Source: Talinum fruticosum (lineage: Eukaryota; Streptophyta; Magnoliopsida; Caryophyllales; Talinaceae). From it: a stretch of DNA of 64,000 nt. Both the position numbers and the translations under genes were made by a program. The stretch covers positions 2,791,001 to 2,855,000 of the forward strand of contig JAITYX010000007.1 in the NCBI GenBank assembly GCA_021018815.1. Direction: 5' to 3'. The notes below the pieces were generated by a model. The model made no database searches and had not been told where the DNA came from. It saw only the letters and a program-made list of their open reading frames with translations. Positions 33,580-44,624 of this stretch are shown here, one piece after another; within the stretch, counting starts at the first letter, position 1, and every line of letters begins with the position of its first letter.

Positions 33580-33807
33580 ACCCAAAAATGCACTAGAGGC
33601 CCTTAATGAACCTGAATGGGTAGAGGCCATGCAAGAGGAACTCAATCAATTCGAGAGAAACCAAGTCCGGACTCGACCAACCGACCTTCCGACCACCCAG
33701 TTATAGGAACCAAATGGGTTTTCAAAAACAAAGCTGGATGAGGAGGGTGTAATAGTCGAAATAAGGCTAGACTTGTGGCTCGGGGATATAATCAAGAAGA
33801 AGGAATT
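33580..33807 (+). pseudogene. Copia-1 pol, reverse transcriptase part 1
   Basis: ALNEPEWVEAMQEELNQFER is the standard entry to the copia reverse transcriptase. It is followed by the GTKWVFKNK block and [13 protein letters not shown] in changing frames. The reading is cut by a solo LTR at 33808 and resumes at 35369 with the adjoining residues. Confidence 0.85.
33803..33807. repeat. Left TSD of the solo LTR inside Copia-1 (GAATT)
   Basis: GAATT here and at 35369-35373. Removing the LTR and one copy restores the frame G-I-D-C-G of the reverse transcriptase. Confidence 0.85.
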
Positions 33808-35368
33808 TGAAGACTCGGACAATGCTCAATACTTTTCCGAGTTATGTAAAAGGAATCGGGTATAACAATTTCATACATATAGAGTTTTGATTCCAAGGCA
33901 TTCTCGGTATCGTAGAAACTTCTTTGAGTAAAATAGTATCTTCTCCGAGTGATACGGTTTTCACTTAATGCATTTATTGCGTTTCCGTAGCGACTCGTAA
34001 AACCGGTTCTTTGTTCCGAGTTCATCTTCACTCGGATTTATAGCGTTTTGAATATACCAAGTATTCCGTCTCGGAATCTAACTTGTGGTTATACGTTCTA
34101 TTTTGTTATAGTCGGTATTCTTAGTTCATTTCATGCTTAGTCTATATCAAGTTATTTCACTCGATATTCTTTATGGAACTTGCTCTATTGCTTAGACTAA
34201 GTCGGATGGAATTATGAGTATCATGGATATTGGACTCGTAAAATTCCATTTCGTTTCGACTCGGATAATCGCTGCTTAATTATTATAATTATTTTATTAT
34301 ATGTGTCTAATCTTGGGCCAAAGTATTCTATACTTTGAGAACCAAAATTAATTTACTTTTGTAGGTTATTCATTCGAGGATACACCTTTTTCAAACCACA
34401 AAAGTAACCGGCTTCGTAATGTCAAATCACCAGCAGACATGGCTCTTCACCTTCCCTCGCTCCAGTCCCGTAAGATTGTGTCGAAGTCGTCCGTTTCCAT
34501 ATCCGGAAAAGCTGGAACGCTAAGCTTAACGGTGGTTTCCACCTCATTTTTCAAGACAATACCTATGGTTTTGGGACTTCCAAGAGAGTTAAACCGTTGT
34601 CCAACGTTCATATTTCAACGGATACTTTCGAGTGACTCGAAAGCCTCTATCAACGGTCACGAGAAGACTCTTGGTCGACAGATGAAGATAACGGCTACTC
34701 GTCCGATTATCTATAAATAGAAGCCACTTCACAAGACTTGAAGATTGCCGAATCTACTTGTTAATACACATACTTGAGAAAAGTCATTGTATTTACTTTC
34801 AATCTTCTACTTACAACTCCCACTCGTAATTCATTACTTTCCGAGTTTTAAGGTCTTGTACTCGATTACAAACTCTTTCTTACATTCTTTGTAAGGTCCC
34901 TTGACTAAGTCTGTAAGGGTTAACTCAGCTTAGTTGTCCCTAGCTGTAAGGGTTATCTCGGTTAGGAAGTACTAGATCGGATAAAGGAATTTCGAGTCTA
35001 GGAAAACTTGTATAGAGTTGTCTAAGGGAGCAACTCGGGTTCGGTCGGTTCACGGTATTTTGTGGACTCAAAATAGTGGATTTGACTTCGTGTCCGGATT
35101 GACACGGGCCGTGGTTTTCTGCCCCGGGAGGGTTTCCACGTAAAATCTAAGTGTTATCTCTCCGAGTTCATTCTAGACTCGAACGGCCTTCATCGCTCTT
35201 GTTCTTTCGATTCATTGCTTTACGAGTCCAATCTTTTCGACCCGGTTAATAGACTCGGAATCTATCTTCCTTTCTACTTCGTGCAAAAGAGTGTGATTTC
35301 GCAAAGAATTCCCTATCACCCTATTCACCCCCTCTAGGGTGACTCGGACTCTCCCGAGCAAACCTTCG
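33808..35368 (+). mobile_element. Solo copia LTR nested in Copia-1 reverse transcriptase
   Basis: TGAAGACTCGGACAATGC to GAGCAAACCTTC(A/G), 1561 bp, of the same family as the LTRs of Copia-1. It is followed directly by the host reverse transcriptase and not by a primer site. The 5-bp TSD GAATT is perfect. The element inserted into a sibling and was later reduced to one LTR. Confidence 0.9.
34711..34720 (+). promoter_or_regulatory. LTR TATA box
   Basis: CTATAAATAG in the solo LTR, followed by AAGCCACTTCACAAGACTTG as in the other copies. Confidence 0.6.
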
Positions 35369-35990
35369 GAATTGATTGTGGGGAAACCTTTGCACCTGTA
35401 GCAGAATTAAAGCCATTAGAATATCTGTTGGCATTTGCATCCAGCATGCATATTAAATTATATCAAATGGATGTTAAGTGTGCTTTTCTCAATGGTTTTA
35501 TTGAAGAAAAAGTCTATGTCGAGCAGACCTCCTGGTTTTGAAAACTCATAATTTCCAAATCATATTTTCAAACTTCAAAAGGCTCTCTATGGTCTTAAAC
35601 AAGCACCTCGAGCTTGGTATGAAATACTCGAGTAGCTTCTTGGTTCAAAATGATTTTAAAAGAGGTCGGATCGACAAGACTCTCTTCATAAAGACCAAGG
35701 GAAAAGATTTCCTTATTGTTCAAATCTATGTTGATGATATTATTTTCGGTGCTACTAATGATTTTACGTGCCGAGAATTTTCCGAGTTGATGAGTCAAGA
35801 ATTCCAAATGAGCATAATGGGGGAACTTAATTTCTTCCTTGGCTTACAAATCAAACAAGACAAGGATGGAATCTTTGTTCATCAATCTAAGTATACCAAG
35901 GAATTGTTGAAGAAATACAAACTTCAAGATGCAAAGCACGCATCTACACCCATGAGCAAGCGACGATAAAGCTTGACTCGGACGAGAAAG
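35369..35990 (+). pseudogene. Copia-1 pol, reverse transcriptase part 2
   Basis: Resumes [20 protein letters not shown], then [14 protein letters not shown] and [15 protein letters not shown]. The catalytic YVDDIIFGATN is at 35727-35759 with both aspartates present, and FFLGLQIKQ follows near 35850. The frame from 35538 to 35969 is open across the catalytic centre. The frame changes near 35540, 35640 and 35960 fall at or near CG-rich spots. Confidence 0.9.
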
Positions 35991-36029
35991 GTAAAGCGAT
36001 AGATCGAAACTCTATCGAGGTATGATTGG

Positions 36030-36672
36030 ATCTTTACTATATCTTACTTCCAGCAGGCCGGATATAATGTTCGGTGTTTCTCTATGCGCAAGATTTCAAG
36101 CTAATCCAAAAGAATCACATCTCACTGCGGTGAAGAGAATATTCGGATATCTTGCAGGCACTTAGAATTTAGGTCTATGGTATTCCGAGAGACTCGTAAC
36201 CGACTCTTACTGGATACTCGAGACGCAGACTACGCAGGATACAAAGTTGATCGAAAGAGCACATCCGGAGCGTGTCAATTTCCGGGTCAATCCCTAATAT
36301 CCTGGCACTCAAAGAAGCGTAACTCAGTAGCTCTATCAACTGCTGAAGCTGAGTATATTGCCGCTGGAGCTTGTTGCGCTCGGATTCTTTGGATAAAGCA
36401 ACACTTGAGAGATCTTGGACTATCATTCAAATAAGTACATATCAAGTGTGACAACCAAAGCGCAATTAGCATCACCAAGAACCCTGTCCAAGCATTCGAA
36501 AACAAAGCATATCGAGGTCGAGATATCACTTCCTACGCGATCACTCGAAAAAGGTGATATTGAACTTGAGTTCATTCCTACTAATCTTCAATTAGCTGAT
36601 ATCTTTACTAAGCCTCTTGGTGAAGATCGGTTTTGCTTTATTCGGAATGAGCATGGTATGTTAAATGCTTAA
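36030..36672 (+). pseudogene. Copia-1 pol, RNase H
   Basis: DYAGYKVDRKSTSGACQF near 36227, SKKRNSVALSTAEAEYIAAG near 36310, then a frame change and LADIFTKPLGEDRF, ending at the TAA at 36670-36672 after MLNA. These are the ordered RNase H blocks of Ty1/copia. This end of pol is followed by only about 630 bp before the 3' LTR. Confidence 0.88.
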
Positions 36673-37301
36673 TTATATGCTATTCTTATTCATTGCATAA
36701 TTACGTGTTATGTGATTTCACCGTTAATAACCATTAGTTCGGTTGATTCGGTGATACTCGGGCTGATAGTTATTTCGCGTTTCGAGTCACTCGAAACCTA
36801 TCCGAGTCAAACTCGGACGTAGAGAAACTTGGACTTCAAATTTTCCGAAACTATCTCTAGATCAGTGGAGAGTTTCGGATCATATTTTCAAAATCTTTCA
36901 CTCGGAAATCTATTCTTATTCATCTAAGTTGTACTACTTGCTATTTTCTTCCCTTCTTTTTCTTGTTGTTTTTTGCTGAAAGGCAAGGGGAGAAATAGAG
37001 AAATAGAGTCGAAAAACTTGTTGTCTTGTTTAGGGGAGTTTTTCCGCCCTTTTGAATTTTAATGGATTAATGCATTTCATTATTAACTTCGAGTTCATTA
37101 TTGCTAGCATGTCTTTTCCGAGTTAATGTTAATTACTTAAAGCATACTTTATTTTTGTTTGCTCCGATATATTAAGTATTGCTCCGATCCATTGAGTATG
37201 TCTTACTCATCTCATCTCATGCGCAAACCACTCGGAATCAATTTTTTCTCTAACAAAGTTTTTGTTTAAGTATGGAATGTCTTTCATCAAAAGGGAGAGA
37301 T
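36673..37301 (+). other. Copia-1 post-pol region without ORF3
   Basis: About 630 bp of non-coding sequence. Its first 200 bp match the start, and its last 350 bp the end, of the 2.6-kb post-pol region of Copia-2. The ORF3 cassette of Copia-2 and Copia-3 is absent. The segment ends in a polypurine tract. Confidence 0.75.
37289..37300 (+). promoter_or_regulatory. Copia-1 polypurine tract
   Basis: AAAAGGGAGAGA, one base before the 3' LTR; primes plus-strand DNA synthesis in LTR retroelements. Confidence 0.8.
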
Positions 37302-38877
37302 TGAAGACTCGAGACATCTGCTCAATACTTTTTGAGTTGTATAAATGGAATCGGGTATAACAATCTCATACCTACAGAGTTTTGATTCCAAGGCATTCTC
37401 TCGTATCTCGGAAACTTATTTGAGTAAAATAGTATCTTTTCTAAGTGATACAGACTCTTACTTATTATATTTCTTGCTTATTTGTAAGCGACTCGAAAAC
37501 CTGGTTCTTTGTTTTGAGTCCAAGCATCACTCGGTTTTATCGCAGATTGAATAGACCAGTATTTCGTCTTTTATCACTTAGAATCGACTTGTGGTTATAA
37601 GTCCTATTTTGTTATAGTCAGTATTTTTAGCTTGTTTCATGCTTAGTCTACATCAAGTTAATCCTCTCCGATATTCTTTATTGAACTTGATTCTTCGCTT
37701 AGACTAAGTCGGATGGAATTCGAGTATCATGGATATTGGACTCGGAAAATTCCATTCCGTTTCGACTCGGATAATCGGTTGATTTATTTATCGTAATTAT
37801 TTTATTATCTCGTGTCTAATCTTGGCCAAAGTATTTTATACTTTGAGAACCAAAATTGATTTACTTTTGTAGGTTATTCAATCGAGGATACACTTTTCAA
37901 ACTACAAAAGTAACCTAGCTTCGTAATGTCAAATCACCAGCGAGACATGGCTCTTCACCTTCTCTGCTCCAGGTCCCAGTAGATTGTGTCGGGGCTGTCT
38001 GTTTCCAAATCTGGAAAACTGGAACGCCAAACTTAACGGCGGTTTCCACCTTATCTTTCCGGACACCGCTAATGGTTTTGGGACTTCCAAGAGAGTTAAA
38101 CCGTTGTCCAACGTTCATATTACAACGGATACTTTCGAGTGACTCGTAAAGCTTCTATCAACGGTCACGAGAGGACTCTCGGTCAGCGAGATGAAGATAA
38201 CGGCTACTCTGCCTGGTCATCTAGTAAATAGAAGCCATTTCACAAGACTTGAAGGTTGCCGAACATATTGTTAATACACATACTTGCTCAAAGTTATTGT
38301 ATTTACTTCCAATCTTCAACTTACAACTCCCACTCTGTAATTCATTACTTTCGAGTTGTAAGGTCTTGTACTCGATTACAAACTCTTTCTTACATTCTTT
38401 GGAAGGTCCCTTGACTAAGCCGTAAGGGTTAACTCGGCTTAGTTGTCCCTAGTTGTAAGGGTTATCTCACCTAGGAAGTACTAGATCGGATAAGGAAATT
38501 TCGAGTCTAGGAAAACTTGTATAGAGTTGTCTAAAGGAGCAACTCGGGTTCGGTTAGTTCACGGTATTTTGTGGACTCAAAATAGTGAATTTGACTTCGT
38601 GTCCGGATTGACACGGTCCGTGGTTTTTGCCCCATGAAGGTTTCCACGTAATCTCTAAGTGTTATCTTTCCGAGCTCATTCTAGACTCGAGCGGCTTTAC
38701 AGCTCTTGCTCATTCCGCTTAATAGCCTTCTAAGTTAAATCTTTTCGACCTCGTTGATAGACTCGGAATCTGTCTCTGTCTTGTTTTTAACGGAAGAGCT
38801 AAAGTTTCCACGAAAAACTTCTATCGCCCTATTCACCCCCTCTAGGGTGACTCGAGACTCTCCCGAGCAAACCTTCA
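37302..38877 (+). mobile_element. Copia-1 3' LTR
   Basis: TGAAGACTCGAGACATC to GAGCAAACCTTCA, 1576 bp. Pairs with the LTR at 28443-30013. LINE sequence resumes right after it with TTCCAAGGTTTTAGTG, the continuation of the interrupted reverse transcriptase. Confidence 0.92.
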
Positions 38878-39780
38878 ATTTCCAAGGTTTTAGTGAACGG
38901 GATCAAAACTTTCTTGAATGATATTGTCAACCCTACCCAATCTAGCTTTGTCCTGGGGCGGAAAATCACGAGATAACATCTTGCTTGGTTAAAGAGCTTG
39001 CTTTCCATATTAGTATATGCAAGGCTAGAAAGAAATATGTGGCTCTCAAAGTTGGTCTTTGCAAAGCCTATAATACCATTGAATGGGTTTTCATTCGAGA
39101 TGCTCTCTATTTCTTTAGTTTCCCTCACAATCTCATTAATGTCATCATGAATTGGATTTCCATCCCCAACATTCGAGTTATGTGGAATGAAGTCCCGACT
39201 AGAGATTACCGCCATTTAGAAGTATCCACCAAGGGATTCTCTATCCCTGTACATTTTTGTTCTTTGCCTAGAGAGATTATCTAGGATGATATAAACCAAA
39301 GTTTCCATGGGTAGTTGGAAGCCGATTAGGATTAAAGGATTGTGTTTTTCCCATGTGTTTTACGCTAATGATGTGGTGCTTTTTGGTCAAGAGAATTTTG
39401 AGGCTCTTAGGGTTTTGTCTAAGGTTCTAGAGGAGTTTGGGAATATGTCGGGTTTGCAAGTTAATGGGGTTATGTCCTCAATCTTTTTCCAAAGTCTCTC
39501 CATCATAGACAACTGCAGAATCCCTGTTGCTTCGTTTGTTGCCCTGCTTCTACATCTTTTGGGTGTACCAATTTCTCACTTGTCAACCTATGCATGCCAA
39601 TTATGTGGATATGTTAGATAAATTCGAAGCAATCTAGCCCATTGGCAGGCACGAGTTTATCAATCTAGTCGGGAGAGTTACTCTAATCAAATTTGTCCTT
39701 TCTTCTCTACCTGTCTATCATATACAAACTTCTCTTCTCCGTCATCTCACCTTAGAGGAGATGCATAGAATGATCAAAAA
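38878..39780 (+). pseudogene. LINE ORF2, reverse transcriptase continued
   Basis: SKVLVNGIKTFLNDIVNPTQ continues the block cut at 28442; SSFVLGRK follows, then KVGLCKAYNTIEW near 39045. The catalytic loop reads YANDVVLFG at 39361; the usual form is F/Y-A-D-D, so the first aspartate is Asn here. The frame is broken in several places and the copy is inactive. Confidence 0.85.
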
Positions 39781-41200
39781 ATTTCTTTGAAATAAGGTTG
39801 AGTTCTCCTACTACTTACCGGGGTTCCTTGGGCTAATGTCATTAATAGTAAGTCCAGGGGAGGATTGGGTATCAAAAACCTGTATTTAGGGAACCGAGTG
39901 CTTTATTGCTAGACACCTTTGGAGGGTTGTCACCAATAAGGATACCCCTTGTATCCAATTACTTAGAAAGAAACACCTTCCTCTTGGCAAACTTGAATTC
40001 GGTGAACCTAAGGCTTCTCACTTACCCAATTGGAGCAACATTTTCAAAACTAAACAGATCATCCTTAACCACTCGTATAGTTAGGATCTCATCCGGGAAG
40101 GACACATCGTCGTGGTTTGATAAGTGGCTGTCGGGTGGACCACTTGCTGAAAGAAGTGATGTGATTGTTCCTCCTAATATAGAACACCTTACTCCGAGTC
40201 CGTTGCCGGAGGATTGTATTGGAATTTGGACAGACTTCGTGAATAGGTCTTTCATAATATTATCAATCTCGTTATTGCTTTACCCTATCCCAACCTGAAT
40301 GGCTCAAATGATAGGCTCAGCTAGGAGCTTGCTCCGGATGGAAAGTTCAGTACTCGTAGCCTTTATAAAGGTTTGGTGCCAGCCCATCCCTTTTCTCCTC
40401 TTCGATGGAAAGCTCTTTGGAAGAGCAAGGTTCCTTTCAAAATGAAAATCCTTTTGTGGTGCGCTTGCTATGAAGTGCTCCCAATCACTAGTAGACTAGC
40501 AAGATGGATTCCCCATCCGAACCCTAGATGCATCCTTTGTTGGAATCTTGAAGAAAACCACCTGCATCTCTTTCGTGATTCCCCTATAGCCACTACTACT
40601 TGGGTCACATTTTTTTATAATGTTAATTCTTCCCTTATTGATCACTTCTTTAATAGGGATTGGTTTAACTGGATTAAACTCAATCTCAAACAAGATACAC
40701 AATGGATTAACAAATTTTTGATCATTTGCTTGGTCCTTATAGAATTATTGTAGTAAGTGTGTTTTTTCTAACTGTTGCCAAAGAACCCTGTCGATTTGAA
40801 ATTCTATTTCTTTTTCAATTGTCCAAACTAATGCTCGAATAAGTTACAGGTCCGAACTACCGCAAGAACACGCCAACGGTGCTTTGTACTCCTCCTACTA
40901 ATGCTCATTTCAAGCTGAATATCGGGTATCACCGGCGGGAAGACAAAAGAAGGTATATTGCAGTTGGAGTCCTCGATACAACAAGTAATCTATGGTTCTT
41001 CGGGATTATTGTGGTTATCTATAGTGGTGATAACATGATGGCCATGCTTGGAAGGCCTCAAGAGTCCATGGCGAAAGCTTTGGATTACAGACATCCCCAA
41101 AATTGAAGTTGACCTTGAAGTCGAAGTCATCCAAAGGTTCAGCCAAGAAGGTGAATCAAGCAATCCTGATCCTATTAAGTATGTAGTAACGCAGGTGAAG
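39781..41200 (+). pseudogene. LINE ORF2 C-terminus: zf-RVT and RNase H-like
   Basis: TSSWFDKWLSGGPLAERSD near 40105 and RWKALWKSKVPFKMKILLW near 40400, with a C-x2-C near 40530 (RCILCWNLEENHLHLF), form the zf-RVT region of plant LINEs. From about 40890 TPPTNAHFKLNIGYHRREDK begins an RVT_3-type RNase H (the usual NxDGA reads NIGYH). LNHVINEVNHVASVMAKL at 41231-41280, slightly beyond this segment, is the matching RNase H tail. Plant LINEs of the L1 branch carry this domain. Stops and frameshifts abound. Confidence 0.8.
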
Positions 41201-41587
41201 GTGAAGGATTTGTTATAGGGTCAGCTTGAACCATGTCATCAAACGAGGTTAATCATGTTGCGTCCGTTATGGCTAAGCTCAACGACGAGGATCAAATGGA
41301 GCCTATTCGGGTTCACACATTGCCACACCCTCAACCGAAATGGATTTTGGATGCGAGATGTCGAAGCCCCGAAGTTGTATAATCGCCTTCAACGCGACCT
41401 GCTGGAGCACGTCCATGAGTACTAATGTTTTCTTAGGTGGTTGAGGGTGGTTTTGTTGGTTTGTTTTGCTTTTATCGGGCTTGGTCGTGTGTATATAGGT
41501 TTAACATCCCCTCTCCTGTTACTAGGGCTTGTATGAACGTATTGTTTTTCTTTCATTAATATATTCTCTTGTTTCTTCCGAAAAAAC
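41201..41587 (+). mobile_element. LINE 3' end and short A-run
   Basis: Sequence after the RNase H runs through a 3'UTR (TTCATTAATATATTCTC) to GAAAAAACA at 41580-41588, which I take as the decayed poly(A) end. No convincing TSD partner was found because the 5' end of the LINE is not defined. Confidence 0.55.
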
Positions 41588-41731
41588 ATACCTATCTAGC
41601 TTGTGAAAATTATACTCTACCTCTACATCACGTGGCTGTTTGGGGGGGTACGGGACAATGTGAAATGGGAGGTTTTAGGACAATGAAAAGAAATTATAAA
41701 GAAATTTTTCAGACCGTAGTAGTGTTCGTGA
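41588..41731. other. Spacer
   Basis: Short unique-looking stretch between the LINE end and the AT-rich repeat block; it ends in a TA dinucleotide run. Confidence 0.4.
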
Positions 41732-42213
41732 CATATATATATATATATATAAAGTTGGGTTGAGTTCATGTATGAATAAAACATAGGATTGTCATGTAGG
41801 ATGAATATAGTAGATAATTAATGATTGTATAAATAGTAAAATAAATATAATTTGCCATGAAAAAACAAAGATCAAATATAACAAATTATTAAATTATATT
41901 AAAATAAAGACTATTCAACTAAAAACACTCTACAATATTACTATAATAATTATTTGTATGTCATAAATGAATAATTGAGCAAGTTATTATTGAAAAAGAA
42001 AGTATGTAAATTTTAGAAACATAAATAATTACAATTATAATGAGACCAACAAATTCAAGATTGTTTTAATACCTAAAATGTAATCCATATTTCTATTTAA
42101 CAAGAATGAAAAAAATTCTGATATTTTACTTATCTTTGACAGACCATCCTTGATCTTAAGAAAATTATATTTATTGTTATCTCATAATTGCTCATAAAAG
42201 TTCATATAATAAC
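41732..42213 (+). repeat. AT-rich direct repeat block, copy 1
   Basis: From a TATATA run through AAAGTTGGGTTGAGTTCATG to GCTCATAAAAGTTCATATAATAAC. Matches 43511-43985 along its whole length with scattered substitutions and small indels. No coding content. The AAAGTTGGGTTGAG start after a TA run suggests a non-autonomous element, possibly Helitron-like, but no 3' CTRR hairpin end was identified. Confidence 0.8.
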
Positions 42214-42257
42214 AATAAAAGTTAAAACAATAAAAACTATTAAAATTATTATCATAG

Positions 42258-42350
42258 GATTATATATATATATATTAAAAGTTGAGTTGAAGCACTGTAT
42301 GAGCGACACGTAAGATGCCATATATGATGCAAATAGGTAGATTCAATAAC
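42258..42350 (+). repeat. Partial third copy of the AT-rich block start
   Basis: TATATATATATTAAAAGTTG and AGTTGAAGCACTGTATGAGC are a diverged version of the first 90 bp of the block, then similarity stops at a GC-rich island. Confidence 0.65.
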
Positions 42351-42505
42351 TCGTCTTAGTGTAGGCGCGTCGGACGAGGCGCACCCGACGTGGCGCCCGG
42401 AGCGAGACGCATCGTCCCACGGGGATGCGCGTCTTCCAGAGGCACCCGTGTAGGCGCGGTTCTCGACGCTTAGCTCAACCGTAGCCCGTGCCGGATGTCA
42501 CGCGA
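42351..42505. other. GC-rich island in AT-rich DNA
   Basis: About 150 bp rich in CG with the word GTGTAGGCGCG occurring twice (42360 and 42449 region) and GATGCGCGTC in between. It sits between blocks of very AT-rich DNA. No coding frame or known element was recognised. Confidence 0.6.
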
Positions 42506-43440
42506 TAATTGTTTGAAAATTTACTGATTTTCTCTCTTTGTGCGAGCCTATTAATTACAAAAATTGTAATTGAATTGAATAAACATTGCTATTAAATTGT
42601 TCCTATCAAAAAATATTGCTATTAAATTATCTAAAAATTACAGAAACTAAATTTTAATATTATTGTCTCTCATTTTTATTTAATAAAAATTTTAATATTA
42701 CTTGCTATATCAAAAAATCGCAACCTAAAACAATAAATTTATGCGTTATATTATTGTAATAACATTATTATTATTATGATCATGTATTTTTTTATTTAAT
42801 AAAATTTTTATTATTAATGTATCATTTGTTTTAAAAAATTTTACAACCTAAAATAATTAATTTAAATCTTCATATTATACCGAATAATTTTTTTATATAT
42901 TATAAAGATAAATAATAATATAAAATAAAATATATAAACTAATTAAATATGTTGATGAATAGGATACATTAAGATTATTTAATTAGGTGAGATTTGTTGG
43001 TGAACCTTGCATTGTGGAACTAAGGATTTAGGGGAGAGAAAAGAAATGTCCTTAGCCGATGTGTTACAGTAGGCCCCATCAGGTGAACTTATTTTAGGCT
43101 CACCCACTACACACTGCGAGTATCTGCTCCCCACCATATGTCATGAGATGGTTGGACAAATGAAAAAATATGGGGAATTTTGTGTGTCTAATTTTTCTTT
43201 CTCTCTCCTAGGAGTATATGCTCCCGGAGCATTTCAGAATTTGCATAGATTCAATGCAAGTTTAATTCAATTTAATGTTGGGATTATTCACATTAACATT
43301 AAATACAATGGACATTAATAATAAAAAGTATATTAATCAAAATAGAAATAAATAAAGAGATATATCTATTTATTGTTTATAATAAATTATATAATATTAA
43401 TTTATTATTGTTATTTTAAAAAATAACTATTTTTTTTTAC
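42506..43440. other. AT-rich spacer
   Basis: Extremely AT-rich sequence with TA-rich runs; only 42980-43260 is more balanced. No gene or element ends recognised. Confidence 0.5.
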
Positions 43441-43510
43441 TTATAATTGCCACATAGGATAAATGAACTAGATAATTAATGATTGCCATATAGCAAGGGG
43501 TATAACCCAA
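43441..43510 (+). repeat. Partial fourth copy, AT-rich block
   Basis: ATTGCCACATAGGATAAATG and AGATAATTAATGATTGCC repeat the stretch at 43563-43610. It directly precedes the full copy at 43511. Confidence 0.65.
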
Positions 43511-43985
43511 GTATATACATATTAAAAAGTTGGGTTGAGTTTATGTATAAATGACACATATGATTGCCATATAGGATAAATGTACTAGATAATTAATGAT
43601 TGTATAAATAGAAAAATAAATATAGTTTGTCATAGAAAAACAAAGATTAAATATAATAAATTATTAAATTATATTAAAAAAGACTATTTAACTACCAAAA
43701 ACTTTACAATATTACTATAATAATTATTTATATGTCATAAATAAATAATTAAGCAAATTATTATTGAAAAAGAAAGTATGCAAAATTTTTTAAAAAATAA
43801 TTATATTATAATGAGACCAACACACTTAAGATTTTTTAATACCTAGAATGTAATCCATATTTCGTTTAACAAAAATGAAAAGAAATCCCAATGTTTTACT
43901 TATCTTTGACAAGTCCTCCTTGATGTAAAGAAAATTATACTTATCGTTATCTCATAATTGCTCATAAAAAATTTCATATAATAAC
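43511..43985 (+). repeat. AT-rich direct repeat block, copy 2
   Basis: Starts TATATACATATTAAAAAGTTGG-like and ends TTCATATAATAAC. Homologous throughout to 41732-42213. The Tat-type LTR begins a few bases later. Confidence 0.8.
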
Positions 43986-43990
43986 TAATT

Positions 43991-44590
43991 CGTTATTTCC
44001 AGGACAGTTCCAACTCATCCGCCACGTCACTAGCCAACTATGTCTAATCAGTCGGATAAGGGAGATATCGACCCAGGCCAACCTTTAAGGGGTCAGGTAA
44101 AAGCCCAAAGCCCACTAGGGCTAGGGTTTCCCTAAACCACGGTAAATTACTATTTTACCCCTTTAAAATTTCCTATAAATACACATGATTTCCCAAATTC
44201 AAGGGACATGTTTTTGACATTCCACAAACCTTATCTTTCTTATAATCATACCTCCAAGCTTCCTAAGCTCTCAATATTCATCAACGTTCATTAACATTCA
44301 TCAACATCCATCCCAAGAGTTTCCATCTTTGGAAAACCTCTAAACTCTTCCAAAATTCCCCCACGCACATCGAGGAAGATTTCCTCGATTCCTTCAATCA
44401 AGTCAATCACTAACTTGAGCGTCGGAGGGGCATTCCCGGGAGCCACCACCCGGGCTTCGCCTTCTGCAGGTTCAAGCGGTCGCCACGCGAGAATCGGATC
44501 GATCGTGCCACGTCCTAGGGACCGGATTAGTAAATCCTTCCTCTCTCCAAATCATCATCCACATCAATAACTCAATTTTCTCCGGAAACA
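43991..44590 (+). mobile_element. Tat-type Ty3/gypsy 5' LTR
   Basis: Its end, TCCGGAAACA, lies three bases before a Tat-type primer site. A TATA-like CCTATAAATACAC at 44171-44183 is inside. The start is a guess: CGTTATTTCC may stand for (C)TGTTATTTCC. Length would be about 600 bp. No matching 3' LTR was found in the window. Confidence 0.65.
44172..44181 (+). promoter_or_regulatory. TATA box of the Tat-type LTR
   Basis: CTATAAATAC, about 180 bp into the LTR. Confidence 0.6.
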
Positions 44591-44593
44591 GTT

Positions 44594-44612
44594 TGGCGCC
44601 ATCTCGTGGGGA
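44594..44612 (+). promoter_or_regulatory. Tat-type primer-binding site
   Basis: TGGCGCCATCTCGTGGGGA. Tat-lineage elements have TGGCGCC(G/A)TCTGTGGGRA. The only break is CTCG for CTG, the same kind of change seen in the copia elements. Confidence 0.75.
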
Positions 44613-44624
44613 GGAAGGTAACAT

